Assembly (NCBI GenBank): GCA_037783545.1 | Contig: JBBELK010000062.1 | Location: forward strand, 310,001 to 374,000 | Source of the DNA: Henricia sp. BOLD:AAB3569 | Lineage: Eukaryota; Echinodermata; Asteroidea; Spinulosida; Echinasteridae | Length of the DNA: 64,000 bases | Direction of reading: 5' to 3' | Shown: positions 28,059-45,458 of the stretch, piece after piece | How positions within the stretch are numbered: position 1 is the stretch's first letter | Layout: every line of letters begins with the position of its first letter | Program-made: the position numbers and the translations under genes | The notes under the pieces: model-generated | What the model was told of the DNA's origin: nothing | What the model saw: the letters and a program-made list of their open reading frames with translations, nothing else | Database searches by the model: none

Positions 28059-28427
28059 ATGGGACCCAAACCAAGCGGAAAGGGATCTAAAAAGGCTGGC
28101 ATGGCCAAGGGAGCACCCCGCACCGACAAAAAGAGAAAGCGGCGTAGAAAGGAGAGCTACGGTCTTTACATTTACAAAGTCATGAAACAGGTCCACCCTG
28201 ACACCAGCATCTCCAGCCGTGCCATGGGCATCATGAACAGCTTCGTCAATGACATCTTTGAGCGCATCGCAGCTGAGGGTTCCCGCCTGGCGCACTACAA
28301 CAAAAAATCCACCATCTCCAGTCGGGAGGTGCAGACTGCCGTTCGTCTCCTACTACCTGGCGAGCTGGCCAAACACGCCGTTAGCGAAGGTACCAAGGCT
28401 GTCACCAAGTATACAACCTCAAAGTAG
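28059..28427 (+). CDS. H2B: Histone H2B (unit 12)
   Basis: Protein identical to unit 1; silent GTT Val codon. Confidence 0.98.
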   Translation: MGPKPSGKGSKKAGMAKGAPRTDKKRKRRRKESYGLYIYKVMKQVHPDTSISSRAMGIMNSFVNDIFERIAAEGSRLAHYNKKSTISSREVQTAVRLLLPGELAKHAVSEGTKAVTKYTTSK

Positions 28428-28440
28428 AACATCACAAACC

Positions 28441-28456
28441 GGCTCTTTTCAGAGCC
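28441..28456 (+). terminator. Histone 3' stem-loop of H2B (unit 12)
   Basis: Same hairpin as 1712-1727. Confidence 0.97.
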
Positions 28457-29124
28457 ACCACAACCTTCAAAAAGAGATATTTCGTTGAAGCCGTTTACTT
28501 AGCTTTTACTTGGGATACATTGGGATTAAGTTGGGATAAATTAAAGTACAACATACAACTCCGGTGCAGTTATAAGAGGCATGTGTTTTGGGAAAAATTA
28601 ATCCGTGTAAATTGGGCATTTGGGTGCCAAACTGTTAAATCTGTTAGAGAAAATGGTACTGAAGCAAGATCCTAGCCTGCGCGCACGCAATCTTAAGAAT
28701 CTGCGGTGAACACGGGCGAAAGTTGCCCCAGTTAGACTTTGGGTGGAAGGATAAATGTGGGGCGTGACCGCAGCATGCAAGTAACTGTAGGGGCGTTCAA
28801 GATGCTCACACCGTGTAACAGGGGGTTTGCAACACCGGGGGAATCCCCAGAAGGTGCGAAACAAACGACACATGGTTTCGCATTGAATTATAAGAACACC
28901 GCTAAAAAATTAAGCCGGCGCCACGCAAAAATAGTTGCCTTAAAGTACCGCAATAAACTTTGTCAATGCCCACAGACATCTAATTATTAAGCCCTATTCC
29001 CTATGATTCTGTGTCATAAACCTGTGTTTTTCTTCGCACTCACGTCACGATTCCAAACTGTATGCCAGGTTTTACTAGGTGACGTCATTACACCGAGCTT
29101 TACACCACCGGCAAGCTCGGGTAG

Positions 29125-29200
29125 TCACTATGAGCAACTAACAATGGAAATTGGGCCCAATGGTTTGTGCCCAATTTCCATTGTTAGTTGCTCACAGTGA
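29125..29200. repeat. Large spacer palindrome (unit 12/13)
   Basis: Same palindrome as 2396-2471. Confidence 0.92.
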
Positions 29201-29777
29201 GTGGTGGCTGCCACCTGCAGTGGGCAGACTCGTGTATTACGTGATGGCTAAACGAACGCTCGGGTGTAAGAACGCCCCTTGTATGAAGCGCGCCACCACG
29301 GGTTTGGCGTAATTACGCTGGCCGGCCGGACTCGATCACACGAGCGTACACTGACATGTCCACGCCCAAGTACACGGAAACTAAATTTTGAGAAATAATC
29401 ATAAGATGTTTTTTTTTTTTCGAATTGTTTGCATAGGTTGAGCGGGGCAGGGCTTATGTGACGACCGACTTGTAAATTATTTCCCACGTTGCTTTAGATT
29501 GGGCGCTTTTGGGCTACAAAAATGAACTGAAATGGACATGAATCATTATGGCTGACTCCAGGTTAACCTTTTGACGCTGGAAGACGTTTAATCACGCCAG
29601 GATTTCCGCGTCGATGTAGCAGAGGACTTAAATTTTGGCTCTTCGTAATTAAATCTGAGCTCTTTGCACAATGAGCATAATATATAAAAGCAAAATAAAT
29701 AAAATGTGTAAAAAGTCTGAAAATGATCAAGATAATTTATAAGGCAGACAATCAAATCTCTTTCTTGAAATTGTTGT

Positions 29778-29793
29778 GGCTCTGAAAAGAGCC
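29778..29793 (-). terminator. Histone 3' stem-loop of H2A (unit 13)
   Basis: Same hairpin as 621-636. Confidence 0.97.
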
Positions 29794-29820
29794 GTTTTTG
29801 GTTCGTTAGTAGGTCGACCC

Positions 29821-30486
<666 letters not shown>

Positions 30487-30855
30487 ATGGGACCCAAACC
30501 AAGCGGAAAGGGATCTAAAAAGGCTGGCATGGCCAAGGGAGCACCCCGCACCGACAAAAAGAGAAAGCGGCGTAGAAAGGAGAGCTACGGTCTTTACATT
30601 TACAAAGTCATGAAACAGGTCCACCCTGACACCAGCATCTCCAGCCGTGCCATGGGCATCATGAACAGCTTCGTCAATGACATCTTTGAGCGCATCGCAG
30701 CTGAGGGTTCCCGCCTGGCGCACTACAACAAAAAATCCACCATCTCCAGTCGGGAGGTGCAGACTGCCGTCCGTCTCCTACTACCTGGCGAGCTGGCCAA
30801 ACACGCCGTTAGCGAAGGTACCAAGGCTGTCACCAAGTATACAACCTCAAAGTAG
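30487..30855 (+). CDS. H2B: Histone H2B (unit 13)
   Basis: Protein identical to unit 1. The GTC Val codon returns here, unlike its neighbours in units 10 to 12. Confidence 0.98.
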   Translation: MGPKPSGKGSKKAGMAKGAPRTDKKRKRRRKESYGLYIYKVMKQVHPDTSISSRAMGIMNSFVNDIFERIAAEGSRLAHYNKKSTISSREVQTAVRLLLPGELAKHAVSEGTKAVTKYTTSK

Positions 30856-30868
30856 AACATCACAAACC

Positions 30869-30884
30869 GGCTCTTTTCAGAGCC
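30869..30884 (+). terminator. Histone 3' stem-loop of H2B (unit 13)
   Basis: Same hairpin as 1712-1727. Confidence 0.97.
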
Positions 30885-31552
30885 ACCACAACCTTCAAAA
30901 AGAGATATTTCGTTGAAGCCGTTTACTTAGCTTTTACTTGGGATATATTGGGATTAAGTTGGGATAAATTAAAGTACAACATACAACTCCGGTGCAGTTA
31001 TAAGAGGCATGTGTTTTGGGAAAAATTAATCCGTGTAAATTGGGCATTTGGGTGCCAAACTGTTAAATCTGTTAGAGAAAATGGTACTGAAGCAAGATCC
31101 TAGCCTGCGCGCACGCAATCTTAAGAATCTGCGGTGAACACGGGCGAAAGTTGCCCCAGTTAGACTTTGGGTGGAAGGATAAATGTGGGGCGTGACCGCA
31201 GCATGCAAGTAACTGTAGGGGCGTTCAAGATGCTCACACCGTGTAACAGGGGGTTTGCAACACCGGGGGAATCCCCAGAAGGTGCGAAACAAACGACACA
31301 TGGTTTCGCATTGAATTATAAGAACACCGCTAAAAAATTAAGCCGGCGCCACGCAAAAATAGTTGCCTTAAAGTACCGCAATAAACTTTGTCAATGCCCA
31401 CAGACATCTAATTATTAAGCCCTATTCCCTATGATTCTGTGTCATAAACCTGTGTTTTTCTTCGCACTCACGTCACGATTCCAAACTGTATGCCAGGTTT
31501 TACTAGGTGACGTCATTACACCGAGCTTTACACCACCGGCAAGCTCGGGTAG

Positions 31553-31628
31553 TCACTATGAGCAACTAACAATGGAAATTGGGCCCAATGGTTTGTGCCC
31601 AATTTCCATTGTTAGTTGCTCACAGTGA
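31553..31628. repeat. Large spacer palindrome (unit 13/14)
   Basis: Same palindrome as 2396-2471. Confidence 0.92.
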
Positions 31629-32206
31629 GTGGTGGCTGCCACCTGCAGTGGGCAGACTCGTGTATTACGTGATGGCTAAACGAACGCTCGGGTGTAAGAA
31701 CGCCCCTTGTATGAAGCGCGCCACCACGGGTTTGGCGCGTAATTACGCTGGCCGGCCGGACTCGATTACACGAGCGTACACTGACATGTCCACGCCCAAG
31801 TACACGGAAACTAAATTTTGAGAAATAATCATAAGATGTTTTTTTTTTTTCGAATTGTTTGCATAGGTTGAGCGGGGCAGGGCTTATGTGACGACCGACT
31901 TGTAAATTATTTCCCACGTTGCTTTAGATTGGGCGCTTTTGGGCTACAAAAATGAACTGAAATGACATGAATCATTATGGCTGACTCCAGGTTAACCTTT
32001 TGACGCTGGAAGACGTTTAATCACGCCAGGATTTCCGCGTCGATGTAGCAGAGGACTTAAATTTTGGCTCTTCGTAATTAAATCTGAGCTCTTTGCACAA
32101 TGAGCATAATATATAAAAGCAAAATAAATAAAATGTGTAAAAAGTCTGAAAATGATCAAGATAATTTATAAGGCAGACAATCAAATCTCTTTCTTGAAAT
32201 TGTTGT

Positions 32207-32222
32207 GGCTCTGAAAAGAGCC
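32207..32222 (-). terminator. Histone 3' stem-loop of H2A (unit 14)
   Basis: Same hairpin as 621-636. Confidence 0.97.
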
Positions 32223-32249
32223 GTTTTTGGTTCGTTAGTAGGTCGACCC

Positions 32250-32915
<666 letters not shown>

Positions 32916-33284
32916 ATGGGACCCAAACCAAGCGGAAAGGGATCTAAAAAGGCTGGCATGGCCAAGGGAGCACCCCGCACCGACAAAAAGAGAAAGCGGC
33001 GTAGAAAGGAGAGCTACGGTCTTTACATTTACAAAGTCATGAAACAGGTCCACCCTGACACCAGCATCTCCAGCCGTGCCATGGGCATCATGAACAGCTT
33101 CGTCAATGACATCTTTGAGCGCATCGCAGCTGAGGGTTCCCGCCTGGCGCACTACAACAAAAAATCCACCATCTCCAGTCGGGAGGTGCAGACTGCCGTC
33201 CGTCTCCTACTACCTGGCGAGCTGGCCAAACACGCCGTTAGCGAAGGTACCAAGGCTGTCACCAAGTATACAACCTCAAAGTAG
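32916..33284 (+). CDS. H2B: Histone H2B (unit 14)
   Basis: Protein identical to unit 1. The downstream element begins TAAAAAGAG instead of CAAAAAGAG. Confidence 0.98.
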   Translation: MGPKPSGKGSKKAGMAKGAPRTDKKRKRRRKESYGLYIYKVMKQVHPDTSISSRAMGIMNSFVNDIFERIAAEGSRLAHYNKKSTISSREVQTAVRLLLPGELAKHAVSEGTKAVTKYTTSK

Positions 33285-33297
33285 AACATCACAAACC

Positions 33298-33313
33298 GGC
33301 TCTTTTCAGAGCC
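33298..33313 (+). terminator. Histone 3' stem-loop of H2B (unit 14)
   Basis: Hairpin intact; the downstream element has C to T at 33325. Confidence 0.97.
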
Positions 33314-33980
33314 ACCACAACCTTTAAAAAGAGATATTTCGTTGAAGCCGTTTACTTAGCTTTTACTTGGGATACATTGGGATTAAGTTGGGATAAATTA
33401 AAGTACAACATACAACTCCGGTGCAGTTATAAGAGGCATGTGTTTTGGGAAAAATTAATCCGTGTAAATTGGGCATTTGGGTGCCAAACTGTTAAATCTG
33501 TTAGAGAAAATGGTACTGAAGCAAGATCCTAGCCTGCGCGCACGCAATCTTAAGAATCTGCGGTGAACACGGGCGAAAGTTGCCCCAGTTAGACTTTGGG
33601 TGGAAGGATAAATGTGGGGCGTGACCGCAGCATGCAAGTAACTGTAGGGGCGTTCAAGATGCTCACACCGTGTAACAGGGGGTTTGCAACACCGGGGGAA
33701 TCCCCAGAAGGTGCGAAACAAACGACACATGGTTTCGCATTGAATTATAAGAACACCGCTAAAAAATTAAGCCGGCGCCACGCAAAAATAGTTGCCTTAA
33801 AGTACGCAATAAACTTTGTCAATGCCCACAGACATCTAATTATTAAGCCCTATTCCCTATGATTCTGTGTCATAAACCTGTGTTTTTCTTCGCACTCACG
33901 TCACGATTCCAAACTGTATGCCAGGTTTTACTAGGTGACGTCATTACACCGAGCTTTACACCACCGGCAAGCTCGGGTAG

Positions 33981-34056
33981 TCACTATGAGCAACTAACAA
34001 TGGAAATTGGGCCCAATGGTTTGTGCCCAATTTCCATTGTTAGTTGCTCACAGTGA
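33981..34056. repeat. Large spacer palindrome (unit 14/15)
   Basis: Same palindrome as 2396-2471; it lies at the border of blocks A and B. Confidence 0.92.
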
Positions 34057-34635
34057 GTGGTGGCTGCCACCTGCAGTGGGCAGACTCGTGTATTACGTGA
34101 TGGCTAAACGAACGCTCGGGTGTAAGAACGCCCCTTGTATGAAGCGCGCCACCACGGGTTTGGCGCGTAATTACGCTGGCCGGCCGGACTCGATCACACG
34201 AGCGTACACTGACATGTCCACGCCCAAGTACACGGAAACTAAATTTTGAGAAATAATCATAAGATGTTTTTTTTTTTTCGAATTGTTTGCATAGGTTGAG
34301 CGGGGCAGGGCTTATGTGACGACCGACTTGTAAATTATTTCCCACGTTGCTTTAGATTGGGCGGTTTTGGGCTACAAAAATGAACTGAAATGGACATGAA
34401 TCATTATGGCTGACTCCAGGTTAACCTTTTGACGCTGGAAGACGTTTAATCACGCCAGGATTTCCGCGTCGATGTAGCAGAGGACTTAAATTTTGGCTCT
34501 TCGTAATTAAATCTGAGCTCTTTGCACAATGAGCATAATATATAAAAGCAAAATAAATAAAATGTGTAAAAAGTCTGAAAATGATCAAGATAATTTATAA
34601 GGCAGACAATCAAATCTCTTTCTTGAAATTGTTGT

Positions 34636-34651
34636 GGCTCTGAAAAGAGCC
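34636..34651 (-). terminator. Histone 3' stem-loop of H2A (unit 15)
   Basis: Same hairpin as 621-636. Confidence 0.97.
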
Positions 34652-34678
34652 GTTTTTGGTTCGTTAGTAGGTCGACCC

Positions 34679-35344
<666 letters not shown>

Positions 35345-35713
35345 ATGGGACCCAAACCAAGCGGAAAGGGATCTAAAAAGGCTGGCATGGCCAAGGGAGC
35401 ACCCCGCACCGACAAAAAGAGAAAGCGGCGTAGAAAGGAGAGCTACGGTCTTTACATTTACAAAGTCATGAAACAGGTCCACCCTGACACCAGCATCTCC
35501 AGCCGTGCCATGGGCATCATGAACAGCTTCGTCAATGACATCTTTGAGCGCATCGCAGCTGAGGGTTCCCGCCTGGCGCACTACAACAAAAAATCCACCA
35601 TCTCCAGTCGGGAGGTGCAGACTGCCGTTCGTCTCCTACTACCTGGCGAGCTGGCCAAACACGCCGTTAGCGAAGGTACCAAGGCTGTCACCAAGTATAC
35701 AACCTCAAAGTAG
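35345..35713 (+). CDS. H2B: Histone H2B (unit 15)
   Basis: Protein identical to unit 1. It has the silent GTT Val but keeps the usual Ser codon that changed in unit 11. Confidence 0.98.
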   Translation: MGPKPSGKGSKKAGMAKGAPRTDKKRKRRRKESYGLYIYKVMKQVHPDTSISSRAMGIMNSFVNDIFERIAAEGSRLAHYNKKSTISSREVQTAVRLLLPGELAKHAVSEGTKAVTKYTTSK

Positions 35714-35726
35714 AACATCACAAACC

Positions 35727-35742
35727 GGCTCTTTTCAGAGCC
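35727..35742 (+). terminator. Histone 3' stem-loop of H2B (unit 15)
   Basis: Same hairpin as 1712-1727. Confidence 0.97.
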
Positions 35743-36410
35743 ACCACAACCTTCAAAAAGAGATATTTCGTTGAAGCCGTTTACTTAGCTTTTACTTGGG
35801 ATACATTGGGATTAAGTTGGGATAAATTAAAGTACAACATACAACTCCGGTGCAGTTATAAGAGGCATGTGTTTTGGGAAAAATTAATCCGTGTAAATTG
35901 GGCATTTGGGTGCCAAACTGTTAAATCTGTTAGAGAAAATGGTACTGAAGCAAGATCCTAGCCTGCGCGCACGCAATCTTAAGAATCTGCGGTGAACACG
36001 GGCGAAAGTTGCCCCAGTTAGACTTTGGGTGGAAGGATAAATGTGGGGCGTGACCGCAGCATGCAAGTAACTGTAGGGGCGTTCAAGATGCTCACACCGT
36101 GTAACAGGGGGTTTGCAACACCGGGGGAATCCCCAGAAGGTGCGAAACAAACGACACATGGTTTCGCATTGAATTATAAGAACACCGCTAAAAAATTAAG
36201 CCGGCGCCACGCAAAAATAGTTGCCTTAAAGTACCGCAATAAACTTTGTCAATGCCCACAGACATCTAATTATTAAGCCCTATTCCCTATGATTCTGTGT
36301 CATAAACCTGTGTTTTTCTTCGCACTCACGTCACGATTCCAAACTGTATGCCAGGTTTTACTAGGTGACGTCATTACACCGAGCTTTACACCACCGGCAA
36401 GCTCGGGTAG

Positions 36411-36486
36411 TCACTATGAGCAACTAACAATGGAAATTGGGCCCAATGGTTTGTGCCCAATTTCCATTGTTAGTTGCTCACAGTGA
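36411..36486. repeat. Large spacer palindrome (unit 15/16)
   Basis: Same palindrome as 2396-2471. Confidence 0.92.
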
Positions 36487-37065
36487 GTGGTGGCTGCCAC
36501 CTGCAGTGGGCAGACTCGTGTATTACGTGATGGCTAAACGAACGCTCGGGTGTAAGAACGCCCCTTGTATGAAGCGCGCCACCACGGGTTTGGCGCGTAA
36601 TTACGCTGGCCGGCCGGACTCGATCACACGAGCGTACACTGACATGTCCACGCCCAAGTACACGGAAACTAAATTTTGAGAAATAATCATAAGATGTTTT
36701 TTTTTTTTCGAATTGTTTGCATAGGTTGAGCGGGGCAGGGCTTATGTGACGACCGACTTGTAAATTATTTCCCACGTTGCTTTAGATTGGGCGCTTTTGG
36801 GCTACAAAAATGAACTGAAATGGACATGAATCATTATGGCTGACTCCAGGTTAACCTTTTGACGCTGGAAGACGTTTAATCACGCCAGGATTTCCGCGTC
36901 GATGTAGCAGAGGACTTAAATTTTGGCTCTTCGTAATTAAATCTGAGCTCTTTGCACAATGAGCATAATATATAAAAGCAAAATAAATAAAATGTGTAAA
37001 AAGTCTGAAAATGATCAAGATAATTTATAAGGCAGACAATCAAATCTCTTTCTTGAAATTGTTGT

Positions 37066-37081
37066 GGCTCTGAAAAGAGCC
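37066..37081 (-). terminator. Histone 3' stem-loop of H2A (unit 16)
   Basis: Same hairpin as 621-636. Confidence 0.97.
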
Positions 37082-37108
37082 GTTTTTGGTTCGTTAGTAG
37101 GTCGACCC

Positions 37109-37774
<666 letters not shown>

Positions 37775-38143
37775 ATGGGACCCAAACCAAGCGGAAAGGG
37801 ATCTAAAAAGGCTGGCATGGCCAAGGGAGCACCCCGCACCGACAAAAAGAGAAAGCGGCGTAGAAAGGAGAGCTACGGTCTTTACATTTACAAAGTCATG
37901 AAACAGGTCCACCCTGACACCAGCATCTCCAGCCGTGCCATGGGCATCATGAACAGCTTCGTCAATGACATCTTTGAGCGCATCGCAGCTGAGGGTTCCC
38001 GCCTGGCGCACTACAACAAAAAATCCACCATCTCCAGTCGGGAGGTGCAGACTGCCGTTCGTCTCCTACTACCTGGCGAGCTGGCCAAACACGCCGTTAG
38101 CGAAGGTACCAAGGCTGTCACCAAGTATACAACCTCAAAGTAG
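37775..38143 (+). CDS. H2B: Histone H2B (unit 16)
   Basis: Protein identical to unit 1; silent GTT Val codon, as in unit 12. Confidence 0.98.
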   Translation: MGPKPSGKGSKKAGMAKGAPRTDKKRKRRRKESYGLYIYKVMKQVHPDTSISSRAMGIMNSFVNDIFERIAAEGSRLAHYNKKSTISSREVQTAVRLLLPGELAKHAVSEGTKAVTKYTTSK

Positions 38144-38156
38144 AACATCACAAACC

Positions 38157-38172
38157 GGCTCTTTTCAGAGCC
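38157..38172 (+). terminator. Histone 3' stem-loop of H2B (unit 16)
   Basis: Same hairpin as 1712-1727. Confidence 0.97.
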
Positions 38173-38840
38173 ACCACAACCTTCAAAAAGAGATATTTCG
38201 TTGAAGCCGTTTACTTAGCTTTTACTTGGGATACATTGGGATTAAGTTGGGATAAATTAAAGTACAACATACAACTCCGGTGCAGTTATAAGAGGCATGT
38301 GTTTTGGGAAAAATTAATCCGTGTAAATTGGGCATTTGGGTGCCAAACTGTTAAATCTGTTAGAGAAAATGGTACTGAAGCAAGATCCTAGCCTGCGCGC
38401 ACGCAATCTTAAGAATCTGCGGTGAACACGGGCGAAAGTTGCCCCAGTTAGACTTTGGGTGGAAGGATAAATGTGGGGCGTGACCGCAGCATGCAAGTAA
38501 CTGTAGGGGCGTTCAAGATGCTCACACCGTGTAACAGGGGGTTTGCAACACCGGGGGAATCCCCAGAAGGTGCGAAACAAACGACACATGGTTTCGCATT
38601 GAATTATAAGAACACCGCTAAAAAATTAAGCCGGCGCCACGCAAAAATAGTTGCCTTAAAGTACCGCAATAAACTTTGTCAATGCCCACAGACATCTAAT
38701 TATTAAGCCCTATTCCCTATGATTCTGTGTCATAAACCTGTGTTTTTCTTCGCACTCACGTCACGATTCCAAACTGTATGCCAGGTTTTACTAGGTGACG
38801 TCATTACACCGAGCTTTACACCACCGGCAAGCTCGGGTAG

Positions 38841-38916
38841 TCACTATGAGCAACTAACAATGGAAATTGGGCCCAATGGTTTGTGCCCAATTTCCATTGT
38901 TAGTTGCTCACAGTGA
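38841..38916. repeat. Large spacer palindrome (unit 16/17)
   Basis: Same palindrome as 2396-2471. Confidence 0.92.
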
Positions 38917-39493
38917 GTGGTGGCTGCCACCTGCAGTGGGCAGACTCGTGTATTACGTGATGGCTAAACGAACGCTCGGGTGTAAGAACGCCCCTTGTAT
39001 GAAGCGCGCCACCACGGGTTTGGCGTAATTACGCTGGCCGGCCGGACTCGATCACACGAGCGTACACTGACATGTCCACGCCCAAGTACACGGAAACTAA
39101 ATTTTGAGAAATAATCATAAGATGTTTTTTTTTTTTCGAATTGTTTGCATAGGTTGAGCGGGGCAGGGCTTATGTGACGACCGACTTGTAAATTATTTCC
39201 CACGTTGCTTTAGATTGGGCGCTTTTGGGCTACAAAAATGAACTGAAATGGACATGAATCATTATGGCTGACTCCAGGTTAACCTTTTGACGCTGGAAGA
39301 CGTTTAATCACGCCAGGATTTCCGCGTCGATGTAGCAGAGGACTTAAATTTTGGCTCTTCGTAATTAAATCTGAGCTCTTTGCACAATGAGCATAATATA
39401 TAAAAGCAAAATAAATAAAATGTGTAAAAAGTCTGAAAATGATCAAGATAATTTATAAGGCAGACAATCAAATCTCTTTCTTGAAATTGTTGT

Positions 39494-39509
39494 GGCTCTG
39501 AAAAGAGCC
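39494..39509 (-). terminator. Histone 3' stem-loop of H2A (unit 17)
   Basis: Same hairpin as 621-636. Confidence 0.97.
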
Positions 39510-39536
39510 GTTTTTGGTTCGTTAGTAGGTCGACCC

Positions 39537-40202
<666 letters not shown>

Positions 40203-40571
40203 ATGGGACCCAAACCAAGCGGAAAGGGATCTAAAAAGGCTGGCATGGCCAAGGGAGCACCCCGCACCGACAAAAAGAGAAAGCGGCGTAGAAAGGAGAG
40301 CTACGGTCTTTACATTTACAAAGTCATGAAACAGGTCCACCCTGACACCAGCATCTCCAGCCGTGCCATGGGCATCATGAACAGCTTCGTCAATGACATC
40401 TTTGAGCGCATCGCAGCTGAGGGTTCCCGCCTGGCGCACTACAACAAAAAATCCACCATCTCCAGTCGGGAGGTGCAGACTGCCGTCCGTCTCCTACTAC
40501 CTGGCGAGCTGGCCAAACACGCCGTTAGCGAAGGTACCAAGGCTGTCACCAAGTATACAACCTCAAAGTAG
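40203..40571 (+). CDS. H2B: Histone H2B (unit 17)
   Basis: Protein identical to unit 1; GTC Val codon, as in unit 13. Confidence 0.98.
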   Translation: MGPKPSGKGSKKAGMAKGAPRTDKKRKRRRKESYGLYIYKVMKQVHPDTSISSRAMGIMNSFVNDIFERIAAEGSRLAHYNKKSTISSREVQTAVRLLLPGELAKHAVSEGTKAVTKYTTSK

Positions 40572-40584
40572 AACATCACAAACC

Positions 40585-40600
40585 GGCTCTTTTCAGAGCC
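40585..40600 (+). terminator. Histone 3' stem-loop of H2B (unit 17)
   Basis: Same hairpin as 1712-1727. Confidence 0.97.
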
Positions 40601-41268
40601 ACCACAACCTTCAAAAAGAGATATTTCGTTGAAGCCGTTTACTTAGCTTTTACTTGGGATATATTGGGATTAAGTTGGGATAAATTAAAGTACAACATAC
40701 AACTCCGGTGCAGTTATAAGAGGCATGTGTTTTGGGAAAAATTAATCCGTGTAAATTGGGCATTTGGGTGCCAAACTGTTAAATCTGTTAGAGAAAATGG
40801 TACTGAAGCAAGATCCTAGCCTGCGCGCACGCAATCTTAAGAATCTGCGGTGAACACGGGCGAAAGTTGCCCCAGTTAGACTTTGGGTGGAAGGATAAAT
40901 GTGGGGCGTGACCGCAGCATGCAAGTAACTGTAGGGGCGTTCAAGATGCTCACACCGTGTAACAGGGGGTTTGCAACACCGGGGGAATCCCCAGAAGGTG
41001 CGAAACAAACGACACATGGTTTCGCATTGAATTATAAGAACACCGCTAAAAAATTAAGCCGGCGCCACGCAAAAATAGTTGCCTTAAAGTACCGCAATAA
41101 ACTTTGTCAATGCCCACAGACATCTAATTATTAAGCCCTATTCCCTATGATTCTGTGTCATAAACCTGTGTTTTTCTTCGCACTCACGTCACGATTCCAA
41201 ACTGTATGCCAGGTTTTACTAGGTGACGTCATTACACCGAGCTTTACACCACCGGCAAGCTCGGGTAG

Positions 41269-41344
41269 TCACTATGAGCAACTAACAATGGAAATTGGGC
41301 CCAATGGTTTGTGCCCAATTTCCATTGTTAGTTGCTCACAGTGA
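41269..41344. repeat. Large spacer palindrome (unit 17/18)
   Basis: Same palindrome as 2396-2471. Confidence 0.92.
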
Positions 41345-41922
41345 GTGGTGGCTGCCACCTGCAGTGGGCAGACTCGTGTATTACGTGATGGCTAAACGAA
41401 CGCTCGGGTGTAAGAACGCCCCTTGTATGAAGCGCGCCACCACGGGTTTGGCGCGTAATTACGCTGGCCGGCCGGACTCGATTACACGAGCGTACACTGA
41501 CATGTCCACGCCCAAGTACACGGAAACTAAATTTTGAGAAATAATCATAAGATGTTTTTTTTTTTTCGAATTGTTTGCATAGGTTGAGCGGGGCAGGGCT
41601 TATGTGACGACCGACTTGTAAATTATTTCCCACGTTGCTTTAGATTGGGCGCTTTTGGGCTACAAAAATGAACTGAAATGACATGAATCATTATGGCTGA
41701 CTCCAGGTTAACCTTTTGACGCTGGAAGACGTTTAATCACGCCAGGATTTCCGCGTCGATGTAGCAGAGGACTTAAATTTTGGCTCTTCGTAATTAAATC
41801 TGAGCTCTTTGCACAATGAGCATAATATATAAAAGCAAAATAAATAAAATGTGTAAAAAGTCTGAAAATGATCAAGATAATTTATAAGGCAGACAATCAA
41901 ATCTCTTTCTTGAAATTGTTGT

Positions 41923-41938
41923 GGCTCTGAAAAGAGCC
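41923..41938 (-). terminator. Histone 3' stem-loop of H2A (unit 18)
   Basis: Same hairpin as 621-636. Confidence 0.97.
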
Positions 41939-41965
41939 GTTTTTGGTTCGTTAGTAGGTCGACCC

Positions 41966-42631
<666 letters not shown>

Positions 42632-43000
42632 ATGGGACCCAAACCAAGCGGAAAGGGATCTAAAAAGGCTGGCATGGCCAAGGGAGCACCCCGCACCGAC
42701 AAAAAGAGAAAGCGGCGTAGAAAGGAGAGCTACGGTCTTTACATTTACAAAGTCATGAAACAGGTCCACCCTGACACCAGCATCTCCAGCCGTGCCATGG
42801 GCATCATGAACAGCTTCGTCAATGACATCTTTGAGCGCATCGCAGCTGAGGGTTCCCGCCTGGCGCACTACAACAAAAAATCCACCATCTCCAGTCGGGA
42901 GGTGCAGACTGCCGTCCGTCTCCTACTACCTGGCGAGCTGGCCAAACACGCCGTTAGCGAAGGTACCAAGGCTGTCACCAAGTATACAACCTCAAAGTAG
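42632..43000 (+). CDS. H2B: Histone H2B (unit 18)
   Basis: Protein identical to unit 1. It has the TAAAAAGAG form of the downstream element, as in units 7 and 14. Confidence 0.98.
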   Translation: MGPKPSGKGSKKAGMAKGAPRTDKKRKRRRKESYGLYIYKVMKQVHPDTSISSRAMGIMNSFVNDIFERIAAEGSRLAHYNKKSTISSREVQTAVRLLLPGELAKHAVSEGTKAVTKYTTSK

Positions 43001-43013
43001 AACATCACAAACC

Positions 43014-43029
43014 GGCTCTTTTCAGAGCC
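43014..43029 (+). terminator. Histone 3' stem-loop of H2B (unit 18)
   Basis: Hairpin intact; the downstream element has C to T at 43041. Confidence 0.97.
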
Positions 43030-43696
43030 ACCACAACCTTTAAAAAGAGATATTTCGTTGAAGCCGTTTACTTAGCTTTTACTTGGGATACATTGGGATT
43101 AAGTTGGGATAAATTAAAGTACAACATACAACTCCGGTGCAGTTATAAGAGGCATGTGTTTTGGGAAAAATTAATCCGTGTAAATTGGGCATTTGGGTGC
43201 CAAACTGTTAAATCTGTTAGAGAAAATGGTACTGAAGCAAGATCCTAGCCTGCGCGCACGCAATCTTAAGAATCTGCGGTGAACACGGGCGAAAGTTGCC
43301 CCAGTTAGACTTTGGGTGGAAGGATAAATGTGGGGCGTGACCGCAGCATGCAAGTAACTGTAGGGGCGTTCAAGATGCTCACACCGTGTAACAGGGGGTT
43401 TGCAACACCGGGGGAATCCCCAGAAGGTGCGAAACAAACGACACATGGTTTCGCATTGAATTATAAGAACACCGCTAAAAAATTAAGCCGGCGCCACGCA
43501 AAAATAGTTGCCTTAAAGTACGCAATAAACTTTGTCAATGCCCACAGACATCTAATTATTAAGCCCTATTCCCTATGATTCTGTGTCATAAACCTGTGTT
43601 TTTCTTCGCACTCACGTCACGATTCCAAACTGTATGCCAGGTTTTACTAGGTGACGTCATTACACCGAGCTTTACACCACCGGCAAGCTCGGGTAG

Positions 43697-43772
43697 TCAC
43701 TATGAGCAACTAACAATGGAAATTGGGCCCAATGGTTTGTGCCCAATTTCCATTGTTAGTTGCTCACAGTGA
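43697..43772. repeat. Large spacer palindrome (unit 18/19)
   Basis: Same palindrome as 2396-2471. Confidence 0.92.
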
Positions 43773-44351
43773 GTGGTGGCTGCCACCTGCAGTGGGCAGA
43801 CTCGTGTATTACGTGATGGCTAAACGAACGCTCGGGTGTAAGAACGCCCCTTGTATGAAGCGCGCCACCACGGGTTTGGCGCGTAATTACGCTGGCCGGC
43901 CGGACTCGATTACACGAGCGTACACTGACATGTCCACGCCCAAGTACACGGAAACTAAATTTTGAGAAATAATCATAAGATGTTTTTTTTTTTTCGAATT
44001 GTTTGCATAGGTTGAGCGGGGCAGGGCTTATGTGACGACCGACTTGTAAATTATTTCCCACGTTGCTTTAGATTGGGCGCTTTTGGGCTACAAAAATGAA
44101 CTGAAATGGACATGAATCATTATGGCTGACTCCAGGTTAACCTTTTGACGCTGGAAGACGTTTAATCACGCCAGGATTTCCGCGTCGATGTAGCAGAGGA
44201 CTTAAATTTTGGCTCTTCGTAATTAAATCTGAGCTCTTTGCACAATGAGCATAATATATAAAAGCAAAATAAATAAAATGTGTAAAAAGTCTGAAAATGA
44301 TCAAGATAATTTATAAGGCAGACAATCAAATCTCTTTCTTGAAATTGTTGT

Positions 44352-44367
44352 GGCTCTGAAAAGAGCC
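44352..44367 (-). terminator. Histone 3' stem-loop of H2A (unit 19)
   Basis: Same hairpin as 621-636. Confidence 0.97.
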
Positions 44368-44394
44368 GTTTTTGGTTCGTTAGTAGGTCGACCC

Positions 44395-45060
<666 letters not shown>

Positions 45061-45429
45061 ATGGGACCCAAACCAAGCGGAAAGGGATCTAAAAAGGCTG
45101 GCATGGCCAAGGGAGCACCCCGCACCGACAAAAAGAGAAAGCGGCGAAGAAAGGAGAGCTACGGTCTTTACATTTACAAAGTCATGAAACAGGTCCACCC
45201 TGACACCAGCATCTCCAGCCGTGCCATGGGCATCATGAACAGCTTCGTCAATGACATCTTTGAGCGCATCGCAGCTGAGGGTTCCCGCCTGGCGCACTAC
45301 AACAAAAAATCCACCATCTCCAGTCGGGAGGTGCAGACTGCCGTCCGTCTCCTACTACCTGGCGAGCTGGCCAAACACGCCGTTAGCGAAGGTACCAAGG
45401 CTGTCACCAAGTATACAACCTCAAAGTAG
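45061..45429 (+). CDS. H2B: Histone H2B (unit 19)
   Basis: Protein identical to unit 1; private silent Arg codon (CGA at 45145-45147) in the basic KRRRK stretch. Confidence 0.98.
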   Translation: MGPKPSGKGSKKAGMAKGAPRTDKKRKRRRKESYGLYIYKVMKQVHPDTSISSRAMGIMNSFVNDIFERIAAEGSRLAHYNKKSTISSREVQTAVRLLLPGELAKHAVSEGTKAVTKYTTSK

Positions 45430-45442
45430 AACATCACAAACC

Positions 45443-45458
45443 GGCTCTTTTCAGAGCC
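45443..45458 (+). terminator. Histone 3' stem-loop of H2B (unit 19)
   Basis: Same hairpin as 1712-1727. Confidence 0.97.

Larger units (their letters stand above)
26730..29159. repeat. Repeat unit 12 (second unit of block A)
   Basis: 2,430 bp. Shares the promoter change T to G (27936) and the silent T in H2B with unit 16. Private change: H2A Gly to Cys at 27665. Confidence 0.97.
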